From Chelonoidis abingdonii (Eukaryota; Chordata; Testudines; Testudinidae), in assembly GCF_003597395.2 (NCBI RefSeq), contig NC_133770.1:297847482-297911481 (forward strand): 64,000 bases of DNA. The letters run 5' to 3'. Positions within the stretch are counted from its first letter, which is position 1. Every line of letters starts with the position of its first letter. Both the position numbers and the translations under genes were made by a program. Shown here piece after piece: positions 53,857 to 64,000 of this stretch. The notes beneath the pieces are model-generated. The model saw only the letters and a program-made list of their open reading frames with translations, was not told the origin of the DNA and did no database searches.

Positions 53857-56800
53857 GCTGACCTTCTAAAATAAGGAAATTTCAGAATAGAAAACATTAA
53901 GCTGGCTTTAATGTTGAGAGAACAGATCAGTAACATAGTTACAAGGATGCTGTAATTATCTCTAAAGCAAGCCTTGCAAAGCCAGGAAATTCACAGTTAA
54001 GGTTACACTTAAAAGAAATCCACACGCATCAAGGCATGAGATTGCACAGAAAGGAACAAACAATGTTAACTCAGCCCTGTAGGGGCACCACTAGGAGAAA
54101 ACAATGCTCATATCTTTACATTCAGTTTAATACACTTGGGACTACAAACACTATTATTAACTAATTATTCTTAATATTTGTATTATCCTAGCACCTCAGA
54201 GCCACAGGCATGGACCAGGCCCCCATTGTGCTAGGCATTCAAAAAACATGCGTTAATCAGATTTATGTGATGGCCACTGTCTTGACCAAACACCAGGGAC
54301 TGAATCAGGGACTTCCAGAGCTAAAACATGAGCTGTTACATCTGGTGCGGTGATGTAGTTGGGTGCTGTAACAAATTCATCCTCTGCAGATCAGACACAG
54401 TAGTGGATTCAAAATGTGCACAGGCCAGCTGAGTGCCTAAGTCTCCAATCCCAAGGACATGAGAGAAAACCCTCTGGTTCCACTGAGCAACATGGAGTTC
54501 CACCCAGTGACCAAGGCAGGAAAGGTGGTAGAGAAGCAACTTAGTGATGAGATCCAAGATGACACTTGGTAGAAAACGCCCAGTGTTAATTCTAGTGGGA
54601 TGCATTGCAAAGAGGAGGTGTTGTCTCTCCCTGGGTGGGTTCAGCAAGGAAACCCCCTCTCTGCCCAGCACTTCACACTCCAGTCCTGACAAAGGTGATG
54701 ACAAAGTCGGCAAAGATGCTGATTACCAATACTGGGTAGCCAATTCTCATGTCGACCACCCCATTGCACAAATCTTCCTGGCAGCAGAGAAAAGAAGATT
54801 GGTGTGTGGCAACATTTGTAATCGTTGTAGAGAGTGGGCATGATGGGGAACGTTTCTTCTCCAGGAGAAGGCAGGAGTGGAGCTGTCTAAACAAGGAAAG
54901 GAAAGGAGCATGGGGGAATCAGCATTTAAAAGTTCCCAAATGACTCCTTAAAGACTGTGTTCATTAGTGTTGACTTTATTCTAAATTCCATTGGGATCAT
55001 AATGCCATGGAATCATCCATTTATCCCAAGGAATGTATCCATTTGTTTCTAGTTAAATAGCACCCTGAGACACCTCAGATTTGACAACTCCTGGGGAGGA
55101 GGAGGAGGAATTGCCCACAACTATCTGTTGAGATCTCTCAGAGGGAAAAAAATAAAGCTGCTGAGGAGGAATTCTTCCCATTCCTGTCAGGGTCTGCCGG
55201 TGAGCCCAACACTTTGTGATAAATGGCACCAGCTGATCTTCATCCATCACCAGGAGAACATCATTGACCAATACAGTGTCTGTGCCATAACTAGATCTAA
55301 ACCCAGAGTGAGAAGGGCCGAGGAGATATAAGGCGTCTGGAGCTGTCTTACCACAATCTTCTCCACAGACTTACCTGAGAAGGGAACATGTCAATATGTT
55401 GAGTGATGGCCCCTTGAGCAAAGGCTGCACTAATGCTTCCTTCGAAACACTAGGAAGCCTGTCCTCACTGAGAGAGACATTGACAATGTCTACAACCAAG
55501 GACTCAATACTTCTCCACTGGCCTTCACCAACCAGGAAAGACATGAGCATAGGTTGTGGGATGAAGTTCTCTCACGCCTCCAATACCTCAGGGAACATCA
55601 ACAGATGGATCTCTAACAGAGACAATGAGGTCCTTGTTCCCCCAGGATCTTGCTCTGCCACCAGTTCATGCCTATTCTAATCAGTTTTGCCAACAAAATA
55701 ACAAGAAATTTTCTCAAAATGGCATGCCTGGCTCCCAGTGGAAAGGAGAGCAGCCCTATGGCTGGTCTAACTTACACTCTATTTTCCATTGGTTCTGGGA
55801 AGTAGAAAATAGCCATAGTGCAGGACACTCCTGGCATGACCCCCCTCCCATGTCCTACCCTGGGGAATAGGAGCAGGACAGCTTAGGACTCTTACACCAG
55901 CTGGGGCACCCAGCACGTGGGGTATTCTCAGTGGAATCATTTCTGCTCACTTACTTGTCTCCCTCCCCTTAATCAGCTACTCCCTAAGCAAGGCTCTGAT
56001 CTTGCCATTGGATCATGGGCTTAGAGATCTGCCTGTGCTGATCCACTCCAGAATATGGCCCTAAGCACTAGCAATACTGGGACTTACTTGTAATAAATGT
56101 TGTGCAGTAATGATCAGCTGTTGAGCAATTGATGGGATTCGTGCAGGTGTTTGCAGTTGTGGTGTTGCACACGTGGCAATTGAGCGAGTAAGCTGTGAAA
56201 AGAAGATGACACAGCATATCCAACAGCTATCAAAACAGTTTCTTTTATTTGATTGGGAAATCAGCCTTATTCTACCAGTGAAATGTCATGAATACTTGCT
56301 TGGTGTCAACCAGAATTGTGCAACAGGCAGCAGGAATGTCACAGCTGAGGATCAGACCCACTACTATTCAGACACAACACATTGCTGGGCCAGATCCTCA
56401 GCAGATGTAAATCGGTGTATGTCCATCCAGGGAGCCAAATCTATTTAAACCCAAGAACTTAAGTGAGACTGGGCAGTGCTGGCCCTCTGCACAGGGATGA
56501 GTTTCACCCATGGAAAATGAAGAAACTGGTAACGTTACTGAGATGTGCAGAAAAGAAGGAAAGCAAAGCAAATACAGAAGCAAATAGGAATAATAACTGG
56601 AAAAGGGCAGACAACTGGGGAGAGTTCTGAAAAGAGCTACAAGAATTGGAGATCTGAAAACCTTGCCTTTGTAGGAGACACTTAAGACAGTGGATGATCT
56701 ATTTAGTTTATTGTGTTGTTTAGATGTTGCTTGTAATTATTAGAACGGGGAGCACTGGCTGTTGGGAGCCTGAAAGGACAGGAAATAAGAAGGAGTGGGG

Positions 56801-57019
56801 AAGAGTTGAGGAGGCTGAGTGAGAGTTACAGAGGGTGCAGCACCAGCTTGGTAAAGGTGTTTCCACTGTAAATAAAGTCTCGTTGAAGCTTGTTAGTACC
56901 TTGCCTGTTTGATGCAACATTTATGCAAGAGAATGCTAACAGAGGCTTGATCAGAGGCTCTGATCCTACATGGGAAAGAGATTTCTGAGAGGAGACAGTT
57001 CTTTAAACTGACAAAAAAA

Positions 57020-57430
57020 GGATAAAGTGTTCCAATGGATGGAAACCGAATCTAGACTAGAACTTGACTAGAAACAAGGCACTATTTTTTAGCAGGGAGG
57101 GTAATCAGCCTTTGAAATCGATTTCCTAGGGACATGGTGGATTCTCCATCACTTGCAGTCTTTAAATCAAGGCTAGACCTCTTTCTAAAGGTCTGCTCTA
57201 GCTCAGACAGAAGCTATAAAAGTAATACAGAAATTACTAGGGATAATGATTCTGATCACATTTGTGAAGTGCTTTGTGCACTACTAATGAGCAGTGCTAG
57301 ATAAGAGGCAGACGGTGGTGTCATTATTATTTCTGGGTCCAAGTTCTTCATCCTCTTTATACAACAAGTCAGATCAGATTATCATAACAGTCCTTTTTGA
57401 CCTTAAAATCCAAGAAAATCTTTCATTCCC
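57020..57430 (+). mobile_element. Old CR1-like LINE fragment
   Basis: The run 'gggtaatcagcctttgaaatcgatttcctagggacatggtggattctccatcacttgcagtctttaaatcaaggctagacctc' is the plus-strand equivalent of the CR1 ORF2 end (..LP..VVDSPSL..FK..LD..). The fragment has no open frame. It lies in intron 1 of the Ly6 pseudogene. Confidence 0.65.
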
Positions 57431-57837
57431 ACTGATTTTTCAGATACTTTAATGGGCAAGGAAGAAAAGAAACCAGTGGGGTCTTTACAAAGAACATCAG
57501 CATTTATAGCTGGGGATAAAGAATGAGCCTGCACAAGGTGGAGTGAACACAGACTGCACAAAGAACAGCAAGATCTGCAGAAATCATTTATCTCAGGACA
57601 GAAGAGGAGCTGGCAGAATGTGCAAATAATGAGAAACTATCCCATAGGGTTCAATGTTCCTTTCTCTCCCCATCCTAGCTTCTGTAAACTCTTCCTTTGG
57701 GGAAGGAAGTCTGTTGTACTCAAAGTACTATATGGGATCTTTTCAGGGGGATTAAGGCAAAACGCCACATTTATTAGTAATACAGATATTAATTAATACT
57801 CTATCATATGCATATGATATATTACAGTCATGCATTC

Positions 57838-57868
57838 ACACACACACACACAGACACAAACACACTCC
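57838..57868. repeat. (CA)n microsatellite
   Basis: A cacacacacacacac run with gacaca and aacaca interruptions. Confidence 0.85.
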
Positions 57869-57871
57869 GTC

Positions 57872-58620
57872 TTGCTGTTGTTACCAACTAGTTGCTCCCC
57901 TTAACTGCACTGGCCAGGTGAGTTAGATGGGGGAGGGGTGGAGCCGGGCTTCTGCCGATCCGGATCGATGCTCCGATGGTGACAAGACGAGACCCAGGGT
58001 CCTTCTGCAAGACACCTTGTATTTATAGCAGCTTCCCTCTTATGCAAATCCAGACCAGATTCAAAATCTGGGTCTGTGTCCGTTGGTCTGTGCTTTGTGC
58101 TGCTTTTTTTTCTGGGTGTTGTCCCAATGCTGCTCAAAGAGGGCGTTTTCTAAAGAAGGTGCTTGCTTCTAATCCCTGAGGTCGTCAATATGTCTGCTTT
58201 TCTTTATTGGGCCCACTTGACAAGTTGTATTGTCCTTTGCTCTGGCTTCCATTCCCTCTTTAACTGTTGTAGCTGTCTGGAGGTGGGTGTCTTCCAAGCC
58301 TCACTCATTCACACCTCATTCAGTCAATGGGGCAATTGATTACAGAGAGGGGGGGGGGGGAGATCTTATTCTACTTCTAGCAAAAAGGCACATGTTTCTT
58401 TCACTTTAACTATACTATCCTTAGGGGCTATAACATTTGATACAAAGTTTTCTACCAATTTTCTAATACAAAGTTGTATGAGAGAGGCACAATGCCAAGT
58501 CATATGAAATACAAAATCAAACAGTGAACAGAAGTTACAATGCAGGCAAGTGTAGTGAATGGTGAACAGAAGTTACATTAATAAAGTGAACAATTAAAAA
58601 CAATTTCATTTATCAGTTCT
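57872..58620 (-). mobile_element. Possible retroviral LTR, minus orientation
   Basis: The plus-strand edge tgttgttaccaactag would be the complement of an LTR end ...aacaaca. Inside, on the minus strand, an ATTTGCAT octamer (58042-58049) is followed about 15 bp later by TATAAAT (58021-58027), an LTR-like promoter. The other edge and a target duplication were not found, and the LTR could extend past 57872. Confidence 0.35.
58021..58049 (-). promoter_or_regulatory. Octamer plus TATA core-promoter-like motif
   Basis: Read on the minus strand: ATTTGCAT, then a 14-bp spacer, then TATAAATA. The spacing is right for a Pol II core promoter. It would fire toward exons 2 and 3 of the Ly6 pseudogene. 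Confidence 0.4.
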
Positions 58621-58780
58621 ACAAGTCCACTGAAGCCAATAGAGAGTCTTTCCGCTGACTTCACTGGGCTTTGGATCAAGCCCATAACTGTAAGCAATGG
58701 AAAGCATTATCATCAATGGAAGTCTCCCCTCTCTCTGCCCGCAGGACCCCGGCCAGCAAAATGATTAGAAAAGCCTTCAT

Positions 58781-60229
58781 CTCCTTGGGATCCTCTCAGC
58801 TTGCAGAGAAAAGGACAGCTTCTCCGGTGGGGACGACTGATTGCCTTGGCAAACCAGGACAGCAGTTTTAAAGGCTTGGTCGCAGGTAGGAGTAACAATA
58901 GGTAAGTCAATAAGGTGTGGAGCATCCATATGTACCTACCTTATAAAGCAAGTCTTTTATTTACCTTTCCATTTACAATTTTTGTCTTGCCTTATTCGCC
59001 TTTGTTGTAAGCAGAGAAAACAGGAGAGGGGATTTTACATCCTTTTTCATTACATTTCCTTTTAGCGAGGGCTCCGTTATAACTCTGAGATGTCTGCAAT
59101 TCAGTATATTGATCTGTAAACCCCTTTCAGCTGCGGATCAATCCATGAACACCCCACCCCACCCAATTCAAACTTCTCTTCCCTCCTCAACCCAACTGCT
59201 GTGACCCCTTCCTTACCTAATGCTATCATCCTCAGTCCAGTATCTGTATCGGTTTGTCTTCTTGTTCCCTCTTACTCTCTGTAGGACATAGAAGAGAATC
59301 CTATCTTCTCCCTTCCTGTTAGCATAGATCTGTGAGATGTGTGAGCTAAGTGTCTTGTGTGATAGGTGGTTATTAGCAGGCCCCTGAATATTTTCAGGTG
59401 CACTTGGACTTTGTTAGGTTCATATCAGGGTCACCACTTCTAATGCAGGCCATGCCAGTAGTGATGAGGGCCCTTCACCATCTGAGTTCTGAGTTCTGTC
59501 CTACATAAAATGAGTTTGGCAGGGCTCCGTTCTGTTCCTAGATCACAGGTGTCCGCAACACAGAAACAGCTGCCAACTTTGACACTTGCTGGCCTCCTTG
59601 TTAAGAGTCAGCAGGAGACCAAAGGCTGACTAATGATTGTCTGTGGAGACCATCTCCACGTCACTGCTGCTCCCTGCAGGTCAGGGTTGGGGCAGTATGG
59701 GAGACGTTGGCATTGTGCTGCGTCAGCTATACCTGTTCTATGGCTAAATAGAAGTCTTCAGTGCTATCAATCAGGCAGCTTCCTCTATCTGCAAAGAGCA
59801 AAAAGCGACTCTCCTTACACACATCCCCCTTGTCTGTTAACCTTTTCCAAGGTTCTGCCGAATCTGTTCGCTCACAGTCCATATCTTACTGCACATTCTG
59901 CATGCCAGGTTTGTAGTGGGAAACATTGCTCCCAAATATCAGTTTGGAAATTTAAATGAGTTTGCTTTGACTCTATTATGTTTTCCTTTTCTAAGAGCCA
60001 ACACAGCTCTGATAGTCTGGATTGACTTTTGTTTACAATTTACAAAAACAGACAAAGCAAAAACAAAAGGAAATCTTCATATGAGAGAAAGAGAGAGAGA
60101 GCACAGTGTATGCAACTCCTTCTGTAACAGCCATCCTGAACTGACAAACAGCACTGCTTCTAGTGGGAAGAGAAGAAGACACAATCCATTTGAAGGTGCT
60201 GTACATGTGAGATGTTATCTGATTAAAAT
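58781..60229. other. Upstream flank of the minus-strand Ly6 gene, no gene seen
   Basis: This includes the expected promoter of the Ly6 pseudogene; no CpG island and no clear TATA box are visible. A (GA)n stretch is at 60084-60101. Confidence 0.45.
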
Positions 60230-61289
60230 ATGACCATGTAGACCATTGTTACTACCACTGTTATATAATTGCAACAAATCTTATACATAGTGTGCCCCGT
60301 AAGGTGTCAATGGAAAGGTTATGATTTGCTGAATATGATTATCCTATTTGTACGCATATATCCTTTTTGTATCTGAAGTTATGAATATTGACTATGTACT
60401 TGTATTTCAAATGTATTTGCTCCTATGGTAGCACCCACAGGGTTATTTGCATCCTGTCTTGCCAGCACATTGTGAATGGAGTATTCAAGTTGATGGCTCC
60501 TCAATGAACACAATGGACCATGGAAGAAGCCTATCTACACCTGATGGACTTTCCTGTGAACGTTCTAACTAGAGTATGGGTAATATCCTCTGCTATGACT
60601 CAGCAAAGTGTGCAAGGGCATGTGAGTAAAATCATGTGACCCTACACTCCATCTTGTTACATGTATTTTTCTACAAACTGGGCTGAGGGCTTTGTTTGGA
60701 CCAATGAGTTTCCCTCCACATGGCAGAAGCTAGGAAAGGCACTGGAAACATCTCCATTTTGCCTCTTTCCCACTCTAACCTCTGGACTATGGTCTTACAC
60801 TAATGGGAGCATTCTAACCAAGGCACTGAGAACCTTCCAAATTATTTGGAAGCAACCAGAGATTTAACAAGCCAGCAGTTTATGCCATCACTGCTACAAG
60901 CCTAATCCAAGAACTTTGCAATTATTGTATGTATTTGATTCCTTTAACCAATTTTAACTCTCACCTTTTTCTTTCTTTCTTTAATAAACCTTTAGATATT
61001 AGATACTAAAGGACTGGCAACAGCATGATTATTGGGTAAGAGCTGAGATATATATTGACCTGGGTATGTGGCTGGTCCTTTGGGATCAGAAGAACCCTTT
61101 GGTTGATGAAATTGGTTTTCAGTAACCACTCATCGTTAAGTCTAGTGTCTGGGTGCTGAATCCAGGACTGGAATAATCTCAGGAAGCTGCATTTCTGACT
61201 TCTTGTTAGCCAGTGTGGTGAGACAGAAGTTTACTTTTGTAGCTGGTTAGACATATCTATAGAGAAATAAATTCACCAGTACTGGAGTG
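60230..61289 (+). mobile_element. LTR-like turtle interspersed repeat
   Basis: I recognise the sequence (gtgtcaatggaaaggttatgatttgctgaatatgatt... taataaacctttagatattagatactaaaggactggcaacagcatg... gtgaaattggttttcagtaacc... ccagtactggag) as a common chelonian family of about 1 kb. AATAAA at about 60983 suggests an R region on the plus strand. The class (LTR versus other) and the left edge are uncertain. The next LTR begins immediately after it. Confidence 0.5.
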
Positions 61290-62185
61290 TGTTCAAGGTT
61301 TCTTCCCCACTTTGAACTTTAGGAGTACAAAAGTGGGAATTCTGCATGGAAAAACCTTTCTAAAGCTTAATTACTAGCTTGATCTTGGTAACGCTTGCCA
61401 CCAGCCAGAATTTAGTTGTCTGGCACACTTTCTTGTTCCCCCAAAACCTTCCCTGGGGAACACAGAATCCAAACCCCTTGCGATCTCTAAAACAAGGCGA
61501 AATTAACCATCTTCCCATCCTTATCCCCCAGACTTTCCCCTCCCTGGCGTTGCACTTGAGAGGCTTCACACAGATCCAAAACTCCTTGGATCTTAAAACA
61601 AGGAGGAAGTAACCATCCTCCCTCTCTTTCCCCCCCAATCCCTGGTGAGTTCAGACCCAATCCCTCTTGGATCTTAAAAACAAGAAAAATCAACCAGGTT
61701 TCTTAAAAGAAAAGCTTTTTAATAAAGAAAGAAAAAATATTAAAAATTAGCTCCTGTAAAATCAGGATGGAAAATGCTACAGCGGTTACTCAGATTTCAT
61801 ATAGACCAGAGGACCACCCCCTATCTCTTAGATTCAAAGTTTACAGCAAACCGGAGGTAAAAATCCTATCCAGCAAAAAGAAACATTCAAGTGAGAAACA
61901 AACATAAGACTATGCCACCTTGCTGGCTATTACTTACAATTTGACACCATGAAAGACTGATTCAGAAAGATTTTGGAGAGCCTGGATTGTGTCGTCTGGT
62001 CCCTCTCAGTCCCAAGAGCGAACAACGAACAAAACAGAAAGCACAAACAAAGACTTCCCTCCACCAAGATTTGAAAGTATCTTGCCCCCTATTGGTCCTC
62101 TGGTCAGGTGTCAGCCAGGTTCACTGAGCTTCTTAACCGTTTACAGGTAAAAGAGACATTAACCCTTAACTATATGGTTATGACA
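61290..62185 (-). mobile_element. Solo LTR, same family as 21002 and 38365
   Basis: It starts tgttcaaggtttcttcc and ends tatggttatgaca. GAGTG (61285-61289) and GGGTG (62186-62190) form a 4/5 target duplication. The shared core includes ttggtcctctggtcaggtg and gacattaacccttaacta. Confidence 0.75.
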
Positions 62186-62439
62186 GGGTGTGTCTGCCCT
62201 ATTTCGCAGCAGCTTGTTCTGAATTTGGTGTTCTCAGTTGTGACAACATGCAAAATAGAATCCCAACACCTCCGCTGTGTTTATGTGGCTATGTGCACCA
62301 TAACCTGTGTTCATACCCTAGATATATTCAGGCAAAACAATATATTAGTACAATGTTCATGAAAACAGTCAGTTTTAATGGCGTATTGAAGAATGTTTGC
62401 TGACTATGAATTTAAAACTTGCAGTCATAGACTCAGCTT

Positions 62440-62800
62440 ATTTAGCTTATGATCCACTGTGACCCCCAGATCATTTCCCCAGTACTTCTACCTAGACAGT
62501 CATTTCCCAATTTAATGTGTGCAAATGTTGTTCCTTCATAAGTGGAGCACTTTGCATTTGTCCTTATTGAATTTCATCCTATTTACATCAGACCATTTCT
62601 CCAGTTTCTCCAGATCATTTTTAAATTTAATCCTAGAATTTGGAACCTCTCCCAGCTTGATATCGTCTGCAAACGATACAAGTATACTCTCTATGCCATT
62701 GATGAAGATATTGAACAGAATCGGACCAGAACTGATCCCTGCAGAAGTCGTTTGACACAATTTGTTCTTGACAAATCCATGCTGACTGTTATTTATCACC
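62440..62800 (-). mobile_element. CR1-type LINE fragment with reverse-transcriptase piece
   Basis: The run 'tttgcatttgtccttattgaatttcatcctatttacatcagaccatttctccag...ccagcttgatatcgtctgcaaa...gatgaagatattgaacagaatcggaccagaactgatccctgcag' is a familiar CR1 segment. On the minus strand, 62536-62799 holds an ADDI RT-like motif and a KWSDVNRMKFNKDKCKVLHL block. Confidence 0.8.
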
Positions 62801-64000
62801 TTATTATCTTCTAGATGTTTTCAAATTGAATACTTAATTATTTACTCCATTATCTTTCTGGGTACTGAAGTTAAGCTGACTCACCCCTGAGCTTCTGCAT
62901 CAGAACCCTGATTCTAAAAGTTATGGCCATCCAATCAGAAAACAGAATTATACCCTGTAACCCCATGTGCTGGGTCACACCTGCTTGAATTCTGATTCTC
63001 AGAATGAACTACTTGCGATCGAGTTACAGATGCAGTGTTGTTTGCAGAAATCTTTTGGGGATGGAATTCACCCCTCTCGTGAGAGGCCAGCATACAGACA
63101 AGGCAACATGTACATCCCACTAAAGCCCATATTTTAGACACAACTTTTGATGGAGCCTTGATGAAGTGCAGAAGGAAGGAATTCAGTTTGACTCCTCTGT
63201 GTATCTAGCCAGATATTTACGGGGCCCTCATCTCCATAGTGTCTGAATGCCTTTGATTCCTGGCTGTGTTTGCAGGCCCACGGTTAGAAAAAACATGGAA
63301 TCCTTGTGAAGTAGGTAAACTTGATCTGGGGTCATTGAGCACCAAAGTGGAACTTGGCAGGCCTAAGTGGGACATTAGTGGCACCTATACCTTTTGCCGT
63401 TCGGGGGAATGTCACTCTGTCAGTATGTGGGAATGACCAATATGTTTGAGAAAATCACTATGTTATTTTAATACATAATTTGTGAGCAGGGAAGAAGGAA
63501 AAATTCTTCAAGAAAATGTTCTTTTCGTAAATTACTCATCCAAATCCCGTTACAATAAAACTTGTTTGAAACCAAAAACAATGTGTTTCCTCTTTGGACA
63601 CTCGCCCATCAAACATTTAATCTAAACTCTTAGAGATTAGAATCTCGTATAGAAATTCCTGCAGTTTCTGGTCTATAAAATAGCACATAGTTGGAAAGGT
63701 GTCAGGCTATTTCAGTGTATTGCAGGATGTTAGCCAACACCCTACTTAACAGCCTTTTAAAGATAGGGCATATAAGGATCAGCGACTAGTAATGAGTTAT
63801 GATCCTCTTTTAACCTATGCCACATATGCTCAAGATATGGCTGGCAGGTTAGATCCAACCTGCATGATATATTTCTGGCCCCAAGCACTGGTAGTGCTGG
63901 GACTAATTACATTATGGCCTAGTGACAGTCTCCAGAATCTCAGCTTACTTCCAAATGTGAACCAACTGTAACTGACAGTGCCTGAGTTTGCAGAGAGCCT
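62801..64000. other. Intergenic DNA without recognisable gene
   Basis: No exon or mobile-element ends identified. Confidence 0.45.

Larger units (their letters stand above)
54673..58780 (-). pseudogene. Ly6 gene (LY6E/LY6D-like), probably decaying
   Basis: Minus-strand pieces in Ly6 order: exon 1 58780-58729 encodes a signal peptide (MKAFLIILLAGVLRAER); exon 2 56192-56088 (acceptor tttcacag, donor gtaagt) encodes NCHVC...NTC..PINC...HYC; exon 3 about 54886-54673 ends SPSCP...FLCCQEDLCN, then a hydrophobic tail, stop TGA. Defects: exon 1 is followed by GGGAGAC where GTGAGAC would be a donor; the first Cys of the usual C-x-x-x-C in exon 3 is Arg (CGT for TGT); and exon 2 ends in phase 1 while both AG sites before exon 3 (next base 54886 or 54882) give a different frame. 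The signal peptide, exon 2 and tail are otherwise well kept, so loss is recent or the exon model is wrong. Position matches LYNX1/LY6D of human; SPxCP and CCQ..LCN recall LY6E and LY6D. Confidence 0.65.

Overview
The window is vertebrate nuclear DNA, most likely from a turtle. The reasons are split genes with GT/AG introns, a CpG-island promoter, very dense chicken-repeat-1 (CR1) LINE fragments, tRNA-derived SINEs of the chelonian Pol III type, and many PIF/Harbinger, hAT and LTR insertions. The species call rests on recognising repeat families by eye, not on a database search.

Genes are few. They match the Ly6/uPAR cluster that surrounds THEM6 on human 8q24.3. (1) 334-1511 (+): last two coding exons of a GPI-anchored Ly6 protein in the PSCA/LY6K position; its signal-peptide exon lies outside the window. 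(2) 6585-13321 (+): complete two-exon THEM6 with a CpG-island promoter. (3) 39356-47580 (-): complete three-exon Ly6 gene that I recognise as LYPD2. (4) 54673-58780 (-): a fourth Ly6 gene in the LYNX1/LY6D/LY6E position, with a broken splice donor, a lost cysteine and a phase mismatch; probably a decaying paralogue. I saw no SLURP1 exons between THEM6 and LYPD2, where human has that gene.

About 90% of the window is introns and intergenic DNA filled by layered mobile elements. 1-6 kb: Ly6 exons, unannotated DNA, a MIR-like SINE and a Harbinger MITE against the THEM6 CpG island. 6-13 kb: THEM6, whose 6.1-kb intron holds a degenerate second copy of THEM6 exon 1 plus MITEs and SINEs. 13-18 kb: mostly unique-looking sequence. 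18-28.6 kb: a Harbinger element with a solo LTR inside it, then a wrecked minus-strand endogenous retrovirus, then CR1. 29-31 kb: CR1 carrying two hAT elements, one of which carries a solo LTR. 31-39 kb: MITEs, CR1 and two more solo LTRs. 39-47.6 kb: LYPD2. 47.6-54 kb: CR1, SINE and a small tandem repeat. 54-59 kb: the decaying Ly6 gene. 59-64 kb: LTR-type repeats and CR1.

The Ly6 genes encode small secreted or GPI-linked three-finger proteins; THEM6 is a membrane-associated hot-dog-fold protein that shares the locus but not the fold. Several insertions keep exact target-site duplications, so insertion order can be read directly. I found no evidence of an unknown molecular system. The most notable items are the intronic THEM6 exon duplicate, the decaying Ly6 gene, the apparent absence of SLURP1, and the datable nested insertions.
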